Assembly: GCF_001687325.1 (NCBI RefSeq) | Contig: NZ_LZRD01000009.1 | Coordinates: forward strand, 1-64,000 | Source: Streptomyces sp. PTY087I2 | GTDB taxonomy: Bacteria > Actinomycetota > Actinomycetes > Streptomycetales > Streptomycetaceae | Direction: 5' to 3' | Length of the DNA stretch: 64,000 nucleotides | Shown here: positions 34,565-43,605 of the stretch, piece by piece | Layout of the letters: each line of letters opens with the position of its first letter | How positions within the stretch are numbered: position 1 is the first letter of the stretch | Notes under the pieces: model-generated | Told to the model about the DNA's origin: nothing | Database searches by the model: none | Seen by the model: the letters and a program-made list of their open reading frames with translations, nothing else | Translations under genes and position numbers: made by a program

Positions 34565-35329
34565 ATGAAGCTTTCCCGTATCGCCCTCGCCGGCGGCGTC
34601 GCCGCGTCCACCGTTCTGCTGATCGCCGGCCCGGCCGCCGCACATGTCAGCGTCCAGCCGGTGGGCGAGGCCGCCAAGGGCGGATACGCCACGCTCAACT
34701 TCAAGGTCCCCAACGAGCGCGACCAGGCCTCGACGGTGAAGCTCGAAGTCAACTTCCCGGCCGACCACCCGCTCTCCTCCGTCACCCCGCAGGCCGTCCC
34801 CGGCTGGAAGATCAAGATCGACAAGAGCAAGCTCGACAAGCCTCTCGAGGTGCACGGCCGGAAGATCACCGAGGCCGTCTCCAAGGTGACCTGGACCGCG
34901 GACGACAGCGAGATCGCCCCCGGCTACTTCCAGCAGTTCCCGGTCTCCGTCGGCGCGCTCCCCGAGGACGCCGACCAGCTCGTCTTCAAGGCGATCCAGA
35001 CGTACGACAACAAGGAAGTCGTCCGCTGGATCGAGGAGCCCACCGAGGGCGGCGACGAGCCCGACAGCCCCGCCCCGGTCCTGAAGCTGTCCGCCGCGGC
35101 CGACGGCCACCACGGCGGCGCGGCCGACGACGCGAAGAAGACCGACAGTGCCGAGGAGGCCGACGACCACAAGGCCGACGGCACCGACGCGTCGGCCAAG
35201 GAGAGCAGCACCGCCGCGTCCTCCTCCTCCAGCGACACCACCGCCCGCACCCTGGGCATCATCGGCATCGTCATCGGTGTCGCAGGTGTCGCGTTCGGCG
35301 TGCTCGCCGGACGCCGCCGCTCGGCCTGA
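34565..35329 (+). CDS. ycnI: YcnI-family copper-binding exported protein (254 aa)
   Basis: The N-terminal signal peptide ends ...GPAAA with mature His as the first residue (HVSVQPVGEAAKGGYATLNF). That is the DUF1775 arrangement, in which the free N-terminal histidine binds Cu(II). The domain continues with FKVPNERDQASTVKLEVNFP and a tryptophan-containing VTWTADDSEIAPGYF. A long acidic/His/Ser linker (DGHHGGAADDAKK...) precedes a single C-terminal membrane anchor (LGIIGIVIGVAGVAFGVLAG) and RRR. Start ATG 34565 has GGAG upstream. It is the second gene of the copper operon. Confidence 0.9.
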   Translation: MKLSRIALAGGVAASTVLLIAGPAAAHVSVQPVGEAAKGGYATLNFKVPNERDQASTVKLEVNFPADHPLSSVTPQAVPGWKIKIDKSKLDKPLEVHGRKITEAVSKVTWTADDSEIAPGYFQQFPVSVGALPEDADQLVFKAIQTYDNKEVVRWIEEPTEGGDEPDSPAPVLKLSAAADGHHGGAADDAKKTDSAEEADDHKADGTDASAKESSTAASSSSSDTTARTLGIIGIVIGVAGVAFGVLAGRRRSA

Positions 35330-35373
35330 CCGGCCGGTTCCCACACCCGCACCACGTTCAGGACATCTCTTTC

Positions 35374-36033
35374 ATGCGCAACAACAAAGCAGTGACGGCC
35401 GTGGCGTTCGCCGCCGCGGCCGCACTGGCCCTCTCCGCCTGCGGCACCGGTGACGACAAGGCGGGCTCCTCGGCCGTCGCCGACATCAGCGCCGCGCCGA
35501 AGGACAAGGCCGCGACCGTTCTCGACCAGCCGTTCACCAAGCCGAACCTCGTCCTCACCGACACCCACGGCAAGGAGTACGACCTGCGCGAGGCGACCAA
35601 GGGCAAGCCGACGCTCATCTACTTCGGCTACACCAACTGCCCCGACGTCTGCCCGCTGACCATGAGCAACATCTCCCTCGCCAAGCGGGAGCTGCCCAAG
35701 GCCGACCAGGAGAAGCTCCAGGTCGTCTTCGTCACCACCGACCCCGAGCGCGACACCCCCGCCTCGCTCGGCAAGTGGCTCGCCGCCCAGGACCCCACCT
35801 TCACCGGCCTCACCGGCGACTTCCCGACCATCCAGGCCGGGGCCCGGCAGATCGGCATCGGGATCGACGCGCCGAAGAAGGAGAAGGACGGGACCGTCGT
35901 CTCGATGCACGGCGCCCAGGTCATCGCCTTCTCCCCGAAGACCGACGAGGGCTATGTGCTCTACGGCGAGAACACCTCCGCCGAGGAGTACGCGAAGGAC
36001 CTCCCCAAGCTGATCAAGGGGGAGACCCCGTGA
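35374..36033 (+). CDS. sco: Sco1/SenC copper chaperone lipoprotein (219 aa)
   Basis: Sco proteins deliver copper to the CuA site of cytochrome c oxidase and have thioredoxin-like folds. A signal peptide with lipobox LSAC gives a lipid-anchored extracellular protein. The copper ligands are all visible: C89-x3-C93 (NCPDVC) and His179 (SMHGAQ). TTDPERDTPASLGKWL is the typical Sco middle. Start ATG 35374 lies 44 nt after ycnI. The stop overlaps the GTG of the next gene. In Streptomyces lividans, Sco also supports copper-dependent morphogenesis, and the same gene set occurs here. Confidence 0.94.
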   Translation: MRNNKAVTAVAFAAAAALALSACGTGDDKAGSSAVADISAAPKDKAATVLDQPFTKPNLVLTDTHGKEYDLREATKGKPTLIYFGYTNCPDVCPLTMSNISLAKRELPKADQEKLQVVFVTTDPERDTPASLGKWLAAQDPTFTGLTGDFPTIQAGARQIGIGIDAPKKEKDGTVVSMHGAQVIAFSPKTDEGYVLYGENTSAEEYAKDLPKLIKGETP

Positions 36034-36491
36034 ACCGCCGCCGTACGGCTCTCGCCGGCGTCCTCGCCCTCACTACGGGGCTGACGCTGGCCGGGTGCTC
36101 GTCGGACAGCGGGCCGGGCGGCGCGCCGGAGCTCAAGGTCGTCGGCGCGTTCATGCCGCAGCCGGTCAGCGACATGGCCGCCGGATTCCTCGTCGTACGG
36201 AACAGCGGCGGCGTCGCGGACCGGCTCACCTCGGTGACCAGCCCGCTCTCCGACGACGTCACGATCCACGAGACGAAGAACCAGAAGATGCGCGAGGTCT
36301 CCTCGTTCGAGGTGCCCGCGAACGGCGAGCTCGATCTCGAACGCGGTGGCAACCACATCATGTTCATGAAGCTCAAGCAGAAGCCCCAGCAGGGCGAGAA
36401 GGTCTCCGTCGAGCTGCACTTCGAGAAGGCCGACCCCATCACGGTCGACCTGCCGGTGAAGGAAACCACCCACAACCCGAAGAAGCAGTGA
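36030..36491 (+). CDS. ecuC: PCuAC-type copper chaperone lipoprotein (153 aa)
   Basis: The signal peptide has lipobox LAGC. The copper-binding H(M)x10Mx21HxM pattern of PCuAC proteins is present: His in TIHETKNQKMREV followed by HIMFMKLK. The domain start GAFMPQPVSDMAAGFLVVRN is also typical. This family hands Cu(I) to Sco; the S. lividans homologue is called ECuC. The start GTG 36030 overlaps the sco stop, giving coupled expression at matched levels. Length is typical for the family. Confidence 0.92.
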   Translation: MNRRRTALAGVLALTTGLTLAGCSSDSGPGGAPELKVVGAFMPQPVSDMAAGFLVVRNSGGVADRLTSVTSPLSDDVTIHETKNQKMREVSSFEVPANGELDLERGGNHIMFMKLKQKPQQGEKVSVELHFEKADPITVDLPVKETTHNPKKQ

Positions 36492-36505
36492 GGGACTGAA
36501 TCCAG

Positions 36506-38434
36506 ATGTCTGCCACCGCCCCTGCCGCCGGGCCCTCCCCGATACGACGGCCGCTCGCCGCCGCCGCGCTCCTCGCCGCGCTGCTCAGCCTGGTGGTCGG
36601 GCTGCTGCTGGCCGGCGCGGGCCCGGCGTCCGCGCACGCCGCCCTCACCGGGAGCGACCCGGCGGACGGGGCGGTGGTGGACACCGCGCCCAAGGAGGTC
36701 ACCCTCAGCTTCTCCGAGGCGATCGCCGTGGGCGACGACTCCATCCGGGTCCTCGACCCGAGCGGCAAACGCGCCGACACCGGGGCCGAGCCGAAGAACC
36801 TGACCGAGGGCTCCACCGTCCGCTACGGCGTATCCCTCCACTCCGGACTGCCGGACGGCACCTACACGGTGGCCTGGCAGGCGATCTCCGCCGACAGCCA
36901 CCCGATCTCCGGCGCGTTCACGTTCTCCATCGGCGCCCCCTCGGAAACCACGGTGGCGCTGCCCTCCCGGGAGGCGGGCGGCGGCCCGGTCGGCGTCGCC
37001 TACGACATCGCGCGCTACGCGGCGTACGGCGGATTCGTCCTGCTCGTCGGCGGCAGCGCGTTCGTCCTGGTCTGCTGGCGGGGCGGCGCGACCGCCCTGC
37101 CGATGCAGCGGCTCGTGGTCCGCGGCTGGCTCACCCTGACGGCGGCGACCCTGGCCATGCTGCTCCTGCGCCACCCGTACACCGGCAGCGGGAAGTTCGC
37201 CGACGCCTTCGACCTCGCCGGACTCCAGTCCGTCCTGGACACCAAGCCCGGCGCCGCCCTCGTCTCCCGGCTGCTGCTGCTCGGGGCCGCCGCCCTGTTC
37301 ATCGCCGTGCTGTTCGGTACGTACGCGCGGCGCGAGGACGAACGCGAGAAGAAGGACCTCACCTTCGGGCTGGCCGTCGGGGGCGGGGTCGTCGCGACCG
37401 GTATCGCCGCCACCTGGGCGATGTCCGAGCACGCCTCCACCGGCATCCAGGCGAACATCGCCATGCCGGTGGACGTCCTGCACCTGCTGGCCGTCGCCGC
37501 CTGGCTCGGCGGGCTCGCCTCGCTCCTGGTCGCCCTGTACCGGACGCCGGACATCGGGAGCGCGGCGGTACGGCGGTTCTCCACGGTCGCGTTCAGCAGT
37601 GTCGTGGTGCTGGCGGCGACCGGGATCTACCAGTCCTGGCGGCAGGTCGGCTCCTGGTCGGCGCTGACCGGTACGCGCTACGGGCAGCTGCTGATCCTGA
37701 AGGTGGCGCTGATCGCCGTCCTGCTCGCGGTCGGCTGGTACTCCCGGCGCTGGACGGGACGGCTGACGGACCCGGCGGCCGCTTCGGAAGAGGCTGCCGA
37801 GGACGAGGCTCCCGAGGAAGCGGCCGGGGAGGCCGACGACGTAACGGAAGACGCCGACCCCGAACGTGCCGCGCAACTGGCCCGGCAGCGGGCCCTCCTG
37901 ACCGCGACCAGGAAGAAGCGGATACGGGACGCCGACCCGGAGCGCTCCGGGCTGCGCCGCTCGGTCCTGGCCGAGGCCGCCGTCGCCGTCGTCCTGCTGG
38001 CCGTCACCACCATGCTGACGTCCACCGAGCCGGGCCGTACGGAGGAGGAGGCCGCGAACGGCACCCCGGCGGCGAGCGCTCCCGCCGCGGGCGGCCCGGT
38101 CAACCTGAAGATGCCGTTCGACACCGGTGGCCAGAACGGCAAGGGCACCGTCCGCATCGACATCGAACCCGGGCGGACCGGCTCCAACGATCTGCACGTG
38201 TGGATCGACGGCAGCGACGGCAAGCCCATGGACGTCCCCGAGCTGAAGCTCGCCCTCACCCTGGAGGCGAAGGACATCGGCCCGCTGCCGGTCATCCCGG
38301 ACCGGCTGGCCGAGGGGCACTGGTCGGCGAGTGCTGTACAGATTCCGATGGCCGGGGACTGGAAGATCGACGTGACGGTACGGACGTCGGACATCGACCA
38401 GGTCACCATCGACAAGAACGCGAAGATCGGCTGA
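36506..38434 (+). CDS. copCD: CopC-CopD fusion copper transporter with C-terminal YtkA-like domain (642 aa)
   Basis: After the signal peptide the mature protein begins with the CopC motif HAALTGSDPADGAVV, whose His1 binds Cu(II); AFTFSIGAPSE closes the CopC domain near residue 150. Multiple membrane helices of the CopD type follow (residues about 165-420). An acidic cytoplasmic insert (EEAAEDEAPEEAAGEADDV) separates a last helix and an extracytoplasmic YtkA/FixH-like domain (VNLKMPFDTGGQNGKGTV). It probably imports or relays copper across the membrane. It lies 14 nt after ecuC and 4 nt before the DyP gene. Confidence 0.9.
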   Translation: MSATAPAAGPSPIRRPLAAAALLAALLSLVVGLLLAGAGPASAHAALTGSDPADGAVVDTAPKEVTLSFSEAIAVGDDSIRVLDPSGKRADTGAEPKNLTEGSTVRYGVSLHSGLPDGTYTVAWQAISADSHPISGAFTFSIGAPSETTVALPSREAGGGPVGVAYDIARYAAYGGFVLLVGGSAFVLVCWRGGATALPMQRLVVRGWLTLTAATLAMLLLRHPYTGSGKFADAFDLAGLQSVLDTKPGAALVSRLLLLGAAALFIAVLFGTYARREDEREKKDLTFGLAVGGGVVATGIAATWAMSEHASTGIQANIAMPVDVLHLLAVAAWLGGLASLLVALYRTPDIGSAAVRRFSTVAFSSVVVLAATGIYQSWRQVGSWSALTGTRYGQLLILKVALIAVLLAVGWYSRRWTGRLTDPAAASEEAAEDEAPEEAAGEADDVTEDADPERAAQLARQRALLTATRKKRIRDADPERSGLRRSVLAEAAVAVVLLAVTTMLTSTEPGRTEEEAANGTPAASAPAAGGPVNLKMPFDTGGQNGKGTVRIDIEPGRTGSNDLHVWIDGSDGKPMDVPELKLALTLEAKDIGPLPVIPDRLAEGHWSASAVQIPMAGDWKIDVTVRTSDIDQVTIDKNAKIG

Positions 38435-38438
38435 GCAC

Positions 38439-39779
38439 GTGAGCAAGACCAGGAAGCAGGGACCGGCCGGGGCGGCCACGGCCGTCGCCCCGGGCGGCGG
38501 CGGGGGGGCCGCCGAGGACCGTGCCGCCCCCGCCGGCGTCTCGCGGCGGCGGCTGCTGGGTGCGGCGGGCGCCGCCGGTGCCACCGGGCTGGTGCTGGGC
38601 GTCGGAGGCGGGGCCGCCGGGTATGCCGCCACCCGCCCCGAGGAGCCGGCCGCACTGACGACAGTGGGGGCGACCGAGGCAATGTTTCACGGGAAACATC
38701 AACCGGGGATCACCACTCCGCTTCAGGCCCGGGGCCATCTCACCGCCTTCGACCTGGTGGCGGGCGCGGGACGCAAGGAAGCGGCGGCGCTGCTGCGGCG
38801 CTGGTCCGCGGTGGCGAAGGAGCTGATGGCGGGCCGCCCGGCGGCCGGTGCGGCCGACGGCCCCGGGCACGACACCGGGATCGCCCTGGACGCGGGCCCG
38901 TCGTCCCTGACCGTCACCTTCGGCTTCGGCCGTACGTTCTTCGCCCGCACGGGCCTGACCGACCGCCTGCCCGCCGCGCTCGACCCGCTGCCCGCGTTCT
39001 CCGCCGACGCCCTCGACGCCAAGCGGTCCAACGGCGATCTGTGGGTGCAGATCGGCGCGGACGACGCGCTGGTCGCCTTCCACGCGCTGCGGGCGCTCCA
39101 GAAGGAGGCCGCCGGAACGGCACGGGTGCGGTGGCAGATGAACGGCTTCAACCGCACCCCGGGCGCGACCGCCCGGCCGATGACCGCCCGCAATCTGATG
39201 GGCCAGATCGACGGGACCGGCAACCCGAAACCGTCCGACGAGGACTTCGACCGGCGCGTCTTCGTGCCCGCGTCCCCGGGGAAGCCGCAGGAGTGGATGG
39301 AGGGCGGTTCGTACGCCGTCGTCCGCCGGATCCGGATGCTCCTGGACGACTGGGAGAAGCTTCCGGTGGAGCGCCAGGAGCGGGTCATCGGACGGCGGAA
39401 GGCGGACGGGGCGCCGCTGAGCGGGGGGACCGAGACCACGGAGATGGACCTCGACAAGGCGGGCCCGGACGGCAGGCTCGTGATCCCCGACAACGCGCAC
39501 GCCCGGATCTCCTCGCCCGAGAAGAACGGCGGGGCCGCCATGCTGCGCCGCCCGTTCTCGTACCACGACGGCATCGCGGAGGACGGCACTCCGGACGCCG
39601 GGCTGCTGTTCATCTGCTGGCAGGCGGACCCGTTCCGGGGCTTCGTGCCGGTGCAGCGCAAGCTCGACCGGGGCGACGCGCTGTCGCCGTTCCTGCGGCA
39701 CGAGGCGAGCGGGGTGTTCGCGGTCCCGGGCGGGGCGGCGGAGGACGAGTACGTGGGACAGCGGCTTCTGGAGTCGTAG
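38439..39779 (+). CDS. dtpA: Tat-exported DyP-type haem peroxidase (446 aa)
   Basis: A twin-arginine signal, SRRRLLGAAGAAGATGLVLG, at residues 35-54 directs the folded haem protein outward. The DyP signature GQIDG (residues 255-259, Asp258 as the distal acid) is present, and a likely proximal haem ligand His is in NAHARISSPE. In S. lividans the homologue DtpA works with Sco and the copper oxidase GlxA in hyphal development, and the gene order here is the same. The start is GTG 38439. A parS-like palindrome lies in the coding sequence near residues 82-87 (M-F-H-G-K-H). Confidence 0.93.
   Translation: MSKTRKQGPAGAATAVAPGGGGGAAEDRAAPAGVSRRRLLGAAGAAGATGLVLGVGGGAAGYAATRPEEPAALTTVGATEAMFHGKHQPGITTPLQARGHLTAFDLVAGAGRKEAAALLRRWSAVAKELMAGRPAAGAADGPGHDTGIALDAGPSSLTVTFGFGRTFFARTGLTDRLPAALDPLPAFSADALDAKRSNGDLWVQIGADDALVAFHALRALQKEAAGTARVRWQMNGFNRTPGATARPMTARNLMGQIDGTGNPKPSDEDFDRRVFVPASPGKPQEWMEGGSYAVVRRIRMLLDDWEKLPVERQERVIGRRKADGAPLSGGTETTEMDLDKAGPDGRLVIPDNAHARISSPEKNGGAAMLRRPFSYHDGIAEDGTPDAGLLFICWQADPFRGFVPVQRKLDRGDALSPFLRHEASGVFAVPGGAAEDEYVGQRLLES
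38683..38698. promoter_or_regulatory. parS-like ParB-binding site within dtpA
   Basis: TGTTTCACGGGAAACA differs by one base from the Streptomyces parS consensus TGTTTCACGTGAAACA. The codon pair change it imposes (AMFHGKH) is unlike the surrounding Ala/Gly-rich sequence, suggesting selection for the DNA site. Confidence 0.75.
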
Positions 39780-39846
39780 GCGCGCGTACGGTCCAGGGGC
39801 GCTCGACCGCATTCTGAGACAGCGCGGCGGGCCTCGCGGGGCGCAT

Positions 39847-39852
39847 TAAGGT
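39847..39852 (+). promoter_or_regulatory. -10 element of a leaderless pheA promoter
   Basis: TAAGGT lies 7 nt upstream of the pheA ATG (39859), so transcription would start at or beside the start codon. No ribosome binding site is present in that interval. Inference from spacing only. Confidence 0.45.
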
Positions 39853-39858
39853 GACCGT

Positions 39859-40794
39859 ATGTCAGCCACGCGCTACGCCTATCTCGGCCCCGAAGGCACC
39901 TTCACCGAGGTCGCCCTCCGTACGCTCCCGGAGGCCGCCACCCGGGAACTCGTCCCGATGCTGTCCGTCCCGGCCGCCCTGGACGCCGTACGCAACGGGG
40001 AGGCGGCGGCAGCGCTCGTACCGATCGAGAACTCCGTCGAGGGCGGTATCACCGCGACGCTGGACGAGCTGGCCGGCGGGGAACCGCTGATGATCTACCG
40101 CGAGGTGCTGCTCTCCATCACCTTCGCGCTGCTGGTGCGCCCCGGGACCAAGCTGTCGGACATCAAGACGGTCACCGCTCATCCGGCCGCCCAGCCGCAG
40201 GTGCGCAACTGGATGGCGGAGAACCTCCCGGGGGCTCTGTGGGAGTCGGCCGCGTCCAACGCGGACGGGGCCCGGCTGGTCCAGGAGGGGCGGTACGACG
40301 CCGCGTTCGCCGGGGAGTTCGCTGCCGCCACCTACGGCCTGGAGTCGCTGGTGACGGAGATCCACGACGCGGAGAACGCCCAGACCCGCTTCGTCCTGGT
40401 GGGCCGGCCCGCCCGGCCCTCCGCACCGACCGGCGCGGACAAGACCTCCGTGGTGATCTGGCTCGGCGACGACCACCCCGGCGCCCTGCTCGAACTGCTC
40501 CAGGAGTTCGCGGTGCGCGGTGTCAACCTGATGCTGATCCAGTCCCGCCCGACCGGTGAGGGCATCGGCAACTACTGCTTCGCCGTGGACGCGGAGGGGC
40601 ACATCGCGGACCGGCGGGTCGGGGAGGCGCTGATGGGGCTGAAGCGGATCAGCCCGAAGGTGCGGTTCCTCGGCTCGTACCCGCGGGCGGGGGTCTCGCC
40701 GGACGAGGTGCGGCCGCTGCGGGCGGGTACATCGGACGCGGCGTTCACGGAAGCCTCCGACTGGCTGGCGCGCAGCCAGGACGGCCGGATCTGA
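39859..40794 (+). CDS. pheA: Prephenate dehydratase with ACT domain (311 aa)
   Basis: The enzyme converts prephenate to phenylpyruvate in phenylalanine synthesis. The catalytic domain begins YAYLGPEGTFTEVALRTL and includes PIENSVEGGITATLDELA and the catalytic Thr-Arg-Phe motif in NAQTRFVLVG. The C-terminal ACT domain (SVVIWLGDDHPGALLELLQE; LIQSRPTGEGIGNYCFAVDA) is the usual phenylalanine-sensing site. Stand-alone monofunctional PheA of about 310 residues is normal for actinobacteria. ATG 39859 is likely read from a leaderless transcript. Confidence 0.95.
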   Translation: MSATRYAYLGPEGTFTEVALRTLPEAATRELVPMLSVPAALDAVRNGEAAAALVPIENSVEGGITATLDELAGGEPLMIYREVLLSITFALLVRPGTKLSDIKTVTAHPAAQPQVRNWMAENLPGALWESAASNADGARLVQEGRYDAAFAGEFAAATYGLESLVTEIHDAENAQTRFVLVGRPARPSAPTGADKTSVVIWLGDDHPGALLELLQEFAVRGVNLMLIQSRPTGEGIGNYCFAVDAEGHIADRRVGEALMGLKRISPKVRFLGSYPRAGVSPDEVRPLRAGTSDAAFTEASDWLARSQDGRI

Positions 40795-41437
40795 CGGAAG
40801 AGCGGGGAGCGGCCCGGCACGAAGGCTGCCGGGGGCCTCCTCGCGCGCTCCGCAGCGGTGCGATCTACAGATAGTCACGCACTCCGGAGAGTTATCCACA
40901 GGAGCCACTCTCGACCTGGGGACAAGTCGACACCCCAATGCGACATCGTCGACAAATCAATCCAGTCACCCCAGAGCCGTCCACAGAAGCGCGAGGGGGC
41001 ACAAGGCATCGCCTGTCACCTCAATTCCCTTGATCAACTCTTCGAGGGGATGAAATACCCTCCGAATGAGTGCGCGGGACAGGTTTGAGCGGAGATTCCA
41101 CGGGACTTCGTCCAGCTTCCGGAACAATGCCCTCCGGCATCCACAGAACTTCCACACAGCCTGTGGATAACCATTCGGACACCGACCCTCCTGTGGACAA
41201 CGGCGACCAGGCCATCCCCAACTCCCGCTCCGTCCAAGGTCGGTACGTCAAGGCGAGCCGCACCTTCTGCCCTGTTCAGGGGAGTTAACCGCCGTTATTG
41301 ACGCCTCCTCTCCGCACTCCGGCTCCATCGCCGTCCACGATTCCCCCCAGAAATATCAATTCCGGCAATTCGGTCATAGAGACACGCTCGGCAATATCGG
41401 TTCGAGTGCCAGAACCGCGCACCGGTAGCCTGGTGGG
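40795..41437. promoter_or_regulatory. Intergenic region with a group of DnaA boxes
   Basis: The 640-bp gap before serS contains TTATCCACA at 40892-40900, TGTGGATAA at 41162-41170 and TGTGGACAA at 41192-41200, all exact DnaA boxes in Streptomyces-preferred forms. Looser relatives lie at 40917-40925 (TGGGGACAA), 40978-40986, 41137-41145 and 41148-41156. The DNA is AT-richer than its surroundings. I see no protein gene. The right end carries a possible leaderless serS promoter (TAGCCT at 41426-41431). Confidence 0.78.
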
Positions 41438-42715
41438 GTGATTGACCTTCGCCTGCTCCGTGAGGACCCCGACCGTGTTCGCGCCTCCCAGCGCGCCCGT
41501 GGAGAGGACGTCGACCTCGTCGACGCCCTGCTCTCCGCCGACGAGCTGCGCAGGTCGTCCGGCGTCCGCTTCGACGAACTCCGCAACGAACAGAAGTCGC
41601 TCGGCAAGCTGATCCCCAAGGCCACTCCCGAGGAGCGCGCCGAGCTCCTCAAGAGGGCCGAGCAGCTCAAGACCGACGTCAAGGCGGCCGACGCCGCCCA
41701 GGACGAGGCCGACGCCGAAGCCAAGCGGCTACTGCTCCAGCTCGGCAACATCGTCCACGAGGACGTGCCGGTCGGCGGCGAGGAGGACTTCGTCGTCCTG
41801 GAGACGCACGGCACCATCCGCGACTTCGGCGCCGAGGGCTTCGAGCCCAAGGACCACCTGGAGCTCGGCGAGGCGCTCGGCGCCATCGACATGGAGCGCG
41901 GGGCGAAGGTCTCCGGCTCGCGGTTCTACTACCTCACGGGCGTCGGCGCGCTCCTGGAGCTCGCCCTCGTCAACGCGGCGATCGCGCAGGCCACCGAGGC
42001 CGGCTTCACCCCGATGCTGACCCCGGCGCTGGTCCGCCCCCGCGCCATGGAGGGCACCGGCTTCCTCGGCCAGGCCGCGGAGAACGTGTACCACCTGGAG
42101 AAGGACGACTACTACCTGGTCGGCACCTCCGAGGTCCCGCTCGCCGCGTACCACATGGACGAGATCATCGACGCCGACAAGCTGCCCCTGCGGTACGCCG
42201 GGTTCTCCCCGTGCTTCCGCCGCGAGGCCGGCACGTACGGCAAGGACACGCGCGGCATCTTCCGCGTCCACCAGTTCGACAAGGTCGAGATGTTCTCGTA
42301 CGTCGACCCGGCGGACGCCGAGGCCGAGCACCGCAGGCTCCTGGAGTGGGAGAAGCAGTGGCTCACCGGTCTCGAACTGCCCTTCCAGGTGATCGACGTC
42401 GCCACCGGTGACCTCGGCGCCTCGGCCTCGCGGAAGTTCGACTGCGAGGCGTGGATCCCGACCCAGGGCAAGTACCGCGAGCTGACCTCCGCGTCGAACT
42501 GCGACGGCTTCCAGGCCCGCCGCCTGTCCGTCCGGATGCGCGACGGCAAGAAGGTCCAGCCGCTGGCCACGCTGAACGGCACGCTCTGCGCCGTACCGCG
42601 CACGATCGTGGCGCTCCTGGAGAACCACCAGCTCCCGGACGGTTCGGTCCGCGTTCCCGAGGTGCTCCGTCCGTACCTGGGCGGGCGCGAGGTCCTGGAA
42701 CCGGTCGCCAAGTGA
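41438..42715 (+). CDS. serS: Seryl-tRNA synthetase (425 aa)
   Basis: This is a class II synthetase charging tRNA-Ser. The N-terminal long antiparallel coiled coil (residues about 25-110) that grips the tRNA variable arm is present. The catalytic core shows motif 2 ([20 protein letters not shown]) and motif 3 near the C-terminus ([19 protein letters not shown]). Family-typical [17 protein letters not shown] lies between them. Length is normal. The start is GTG 41438, seven nt after a -10-like TAGCCT. The stop overlaps the GTG of the HAD gene. Confidence 0.97.
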   Translation: MIDLRLLREDPDRVRASQRARGEDVDLVDALLSADELRRSSGVRFDELRNEQKSLGKLIPKATPEERAELLKRAEQLKTDVKAADAAQDEADAEAKRLLLQLGNIVHEDVPVGGEEDFVVLETHGTIRDFGAEGFEPKDHLELGEALGAIDMERGAKVSGSRFYYLTGVGALLELALVNAAIAQATEAGFTPMLTPALVRPRAMEGTGFLGQAAENVYHLEKDDYYLVGTSEVPLAAYHMDEIIDADKLPLRYAGFSPCFRREAGTYGKDTRGIFRVHQFDKVEMFSYVDPADAEAEHRRLLEWEKQWLTGLELPFQVIDVATGDLGASASRKFDCEAWIPTQGKYRELTSASNCDGFQARRLSVRMRDGKKVQPLATLNGTLCAVPRTIVALLENHQLPDGSVRVPEVLRPYLGGREVLEPVAK

Positions 42716-43536
42716 CCTTCCCGTACAAGCTCGTCGCGACCGACCTCGACGGCACACTGCTGCGCGGGGACGAGACGGTCTCCGAGCGCACCCGCGAGGC
42801 CCTGGCCGCCGTCACGGCGGCCGGTGCCGCGCACATCATCGTCACCGGACGCGCGGTCCCCTGGACCCGGCACATCCTGGACGACCTCGGTTACGAGGGG
42901 CTCGCCGTCTGCGGTCAGGGCGCGCAGGTCTACCACGCGGGCGAGCACAAGCTGCTGACCTCGCTGACCCTGGACCGGCAGCTCGCCGGTCTCGCCCTGT
43001 CCAAGATCGAGGCGGAGGTCGGCCCGCTGCACCTGGCGGCCAGCCGCGACGGTCTTGAGGGCGAAGTGCTGGTCGGCCCCGGCTACCAGGTGCAGGAGGG
43101 GCCGCTTCCGTATCTCTTCGTGGACGACGCCAGCGAGATGTGGACGGCTCCGCTCAACAAGGTCTACATACAGCACCCGGAGCTGGACGACGACGCGCTG
43201 GCCTTCGCCGCGCGGGCGGCCGTGGGCAGCCTGGTCGACGTGGTCATGGCCGGGGCCGGTGTGGTCGAGATCCTGCCGCTGGGCCTGAGCAAGGCGACCG
43301 GCCTCTCGCTGGCCGCCCGCCGGCTCGGGGTGAAGGCGGCCGACACGATCGCCTTTGGCGACATGCCGAACGACATCCCGATGTTCGGCTGGGCCCAGCA
43401 CGGCGTGGCCATGGCCAACGCCCATGACGACCTGAAGGCCGTCGCCCACGAGATCACGGCGTCCAACGAGGCCGACGGCATCGCGGTGGTGCTGGAGGAA
43501 CTGCTCCGCTCGGCGCCTGTACAGCCCGTGCGGTAG
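42712..43536 (+). CDS. HAD-superfamily (Cof-type) phosphatase (274 aa)
   Basis: This is a C2-capped haloacid dehalogenase hydrolase. Motif I is [12 protein letters not shown], motif II IVTGRA, motif [19 protein letters not shown] (Lys), and motif [14 protein letters not shown]. The substrate is probably a sugar phosphate or flavin/PLP-type phosphate, but cannot be told from sequence. The start GTG 42712 overlaps the serS stop, so it is cotranslated. A second member with closely similar motifs lies at 53935-54804. A strong terminator follows. Confidence 0.9.
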   Translation: MTFPYKLVATDLDGTLLRGDETVSERTREALAAVTAAGAAHIIVTGRAVPWTRHILDDLGYEGLAVCGQGAQVYHAGEHKLLTSLTLDRQLAGLALSKIEAEVGPLHLAASRDGLEGEVLVGPGYQVQEGPLPYLFVDDASEMWTAPLNKVYIQHPELDDDALAFAARAAVGSLVDVVMAGAGVVEILPLGLSKATGLSLAARRLGVKAADTIAFGDMPNDIPMFGWAQHGVAMANAHDDLKAVAHEITASNEADGIAVVLEELLRSAPVQPVR

Positions 43537-43565
43537 GACGCCCCCGTACCCCGGAAAGCGCGACA

Positions 43566-43600
43566 GCGGCCCGGCACCGTTTCCCACGGTGCCGGGCCGC
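43566..43600. terminator. Strong bidirectional terminator
   Basis: GCGGCCCGGCACCGT pairs perfectly with ACGGTGCCGGGCCGC across a TTCCC loop. It lies between convergent HAD phosphatase and the regulator-like gene. Confidence 0.92.
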
Positions 43601-43605
43601 TTCAC

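Noticed and set aside
40795..41437. The replication origin itself
   Set aside because: Only about three exact DnaA boxes and no flanking dnaA or dnaN; Streptomyces oriC has many more boxes, so this is a satellite cluster.
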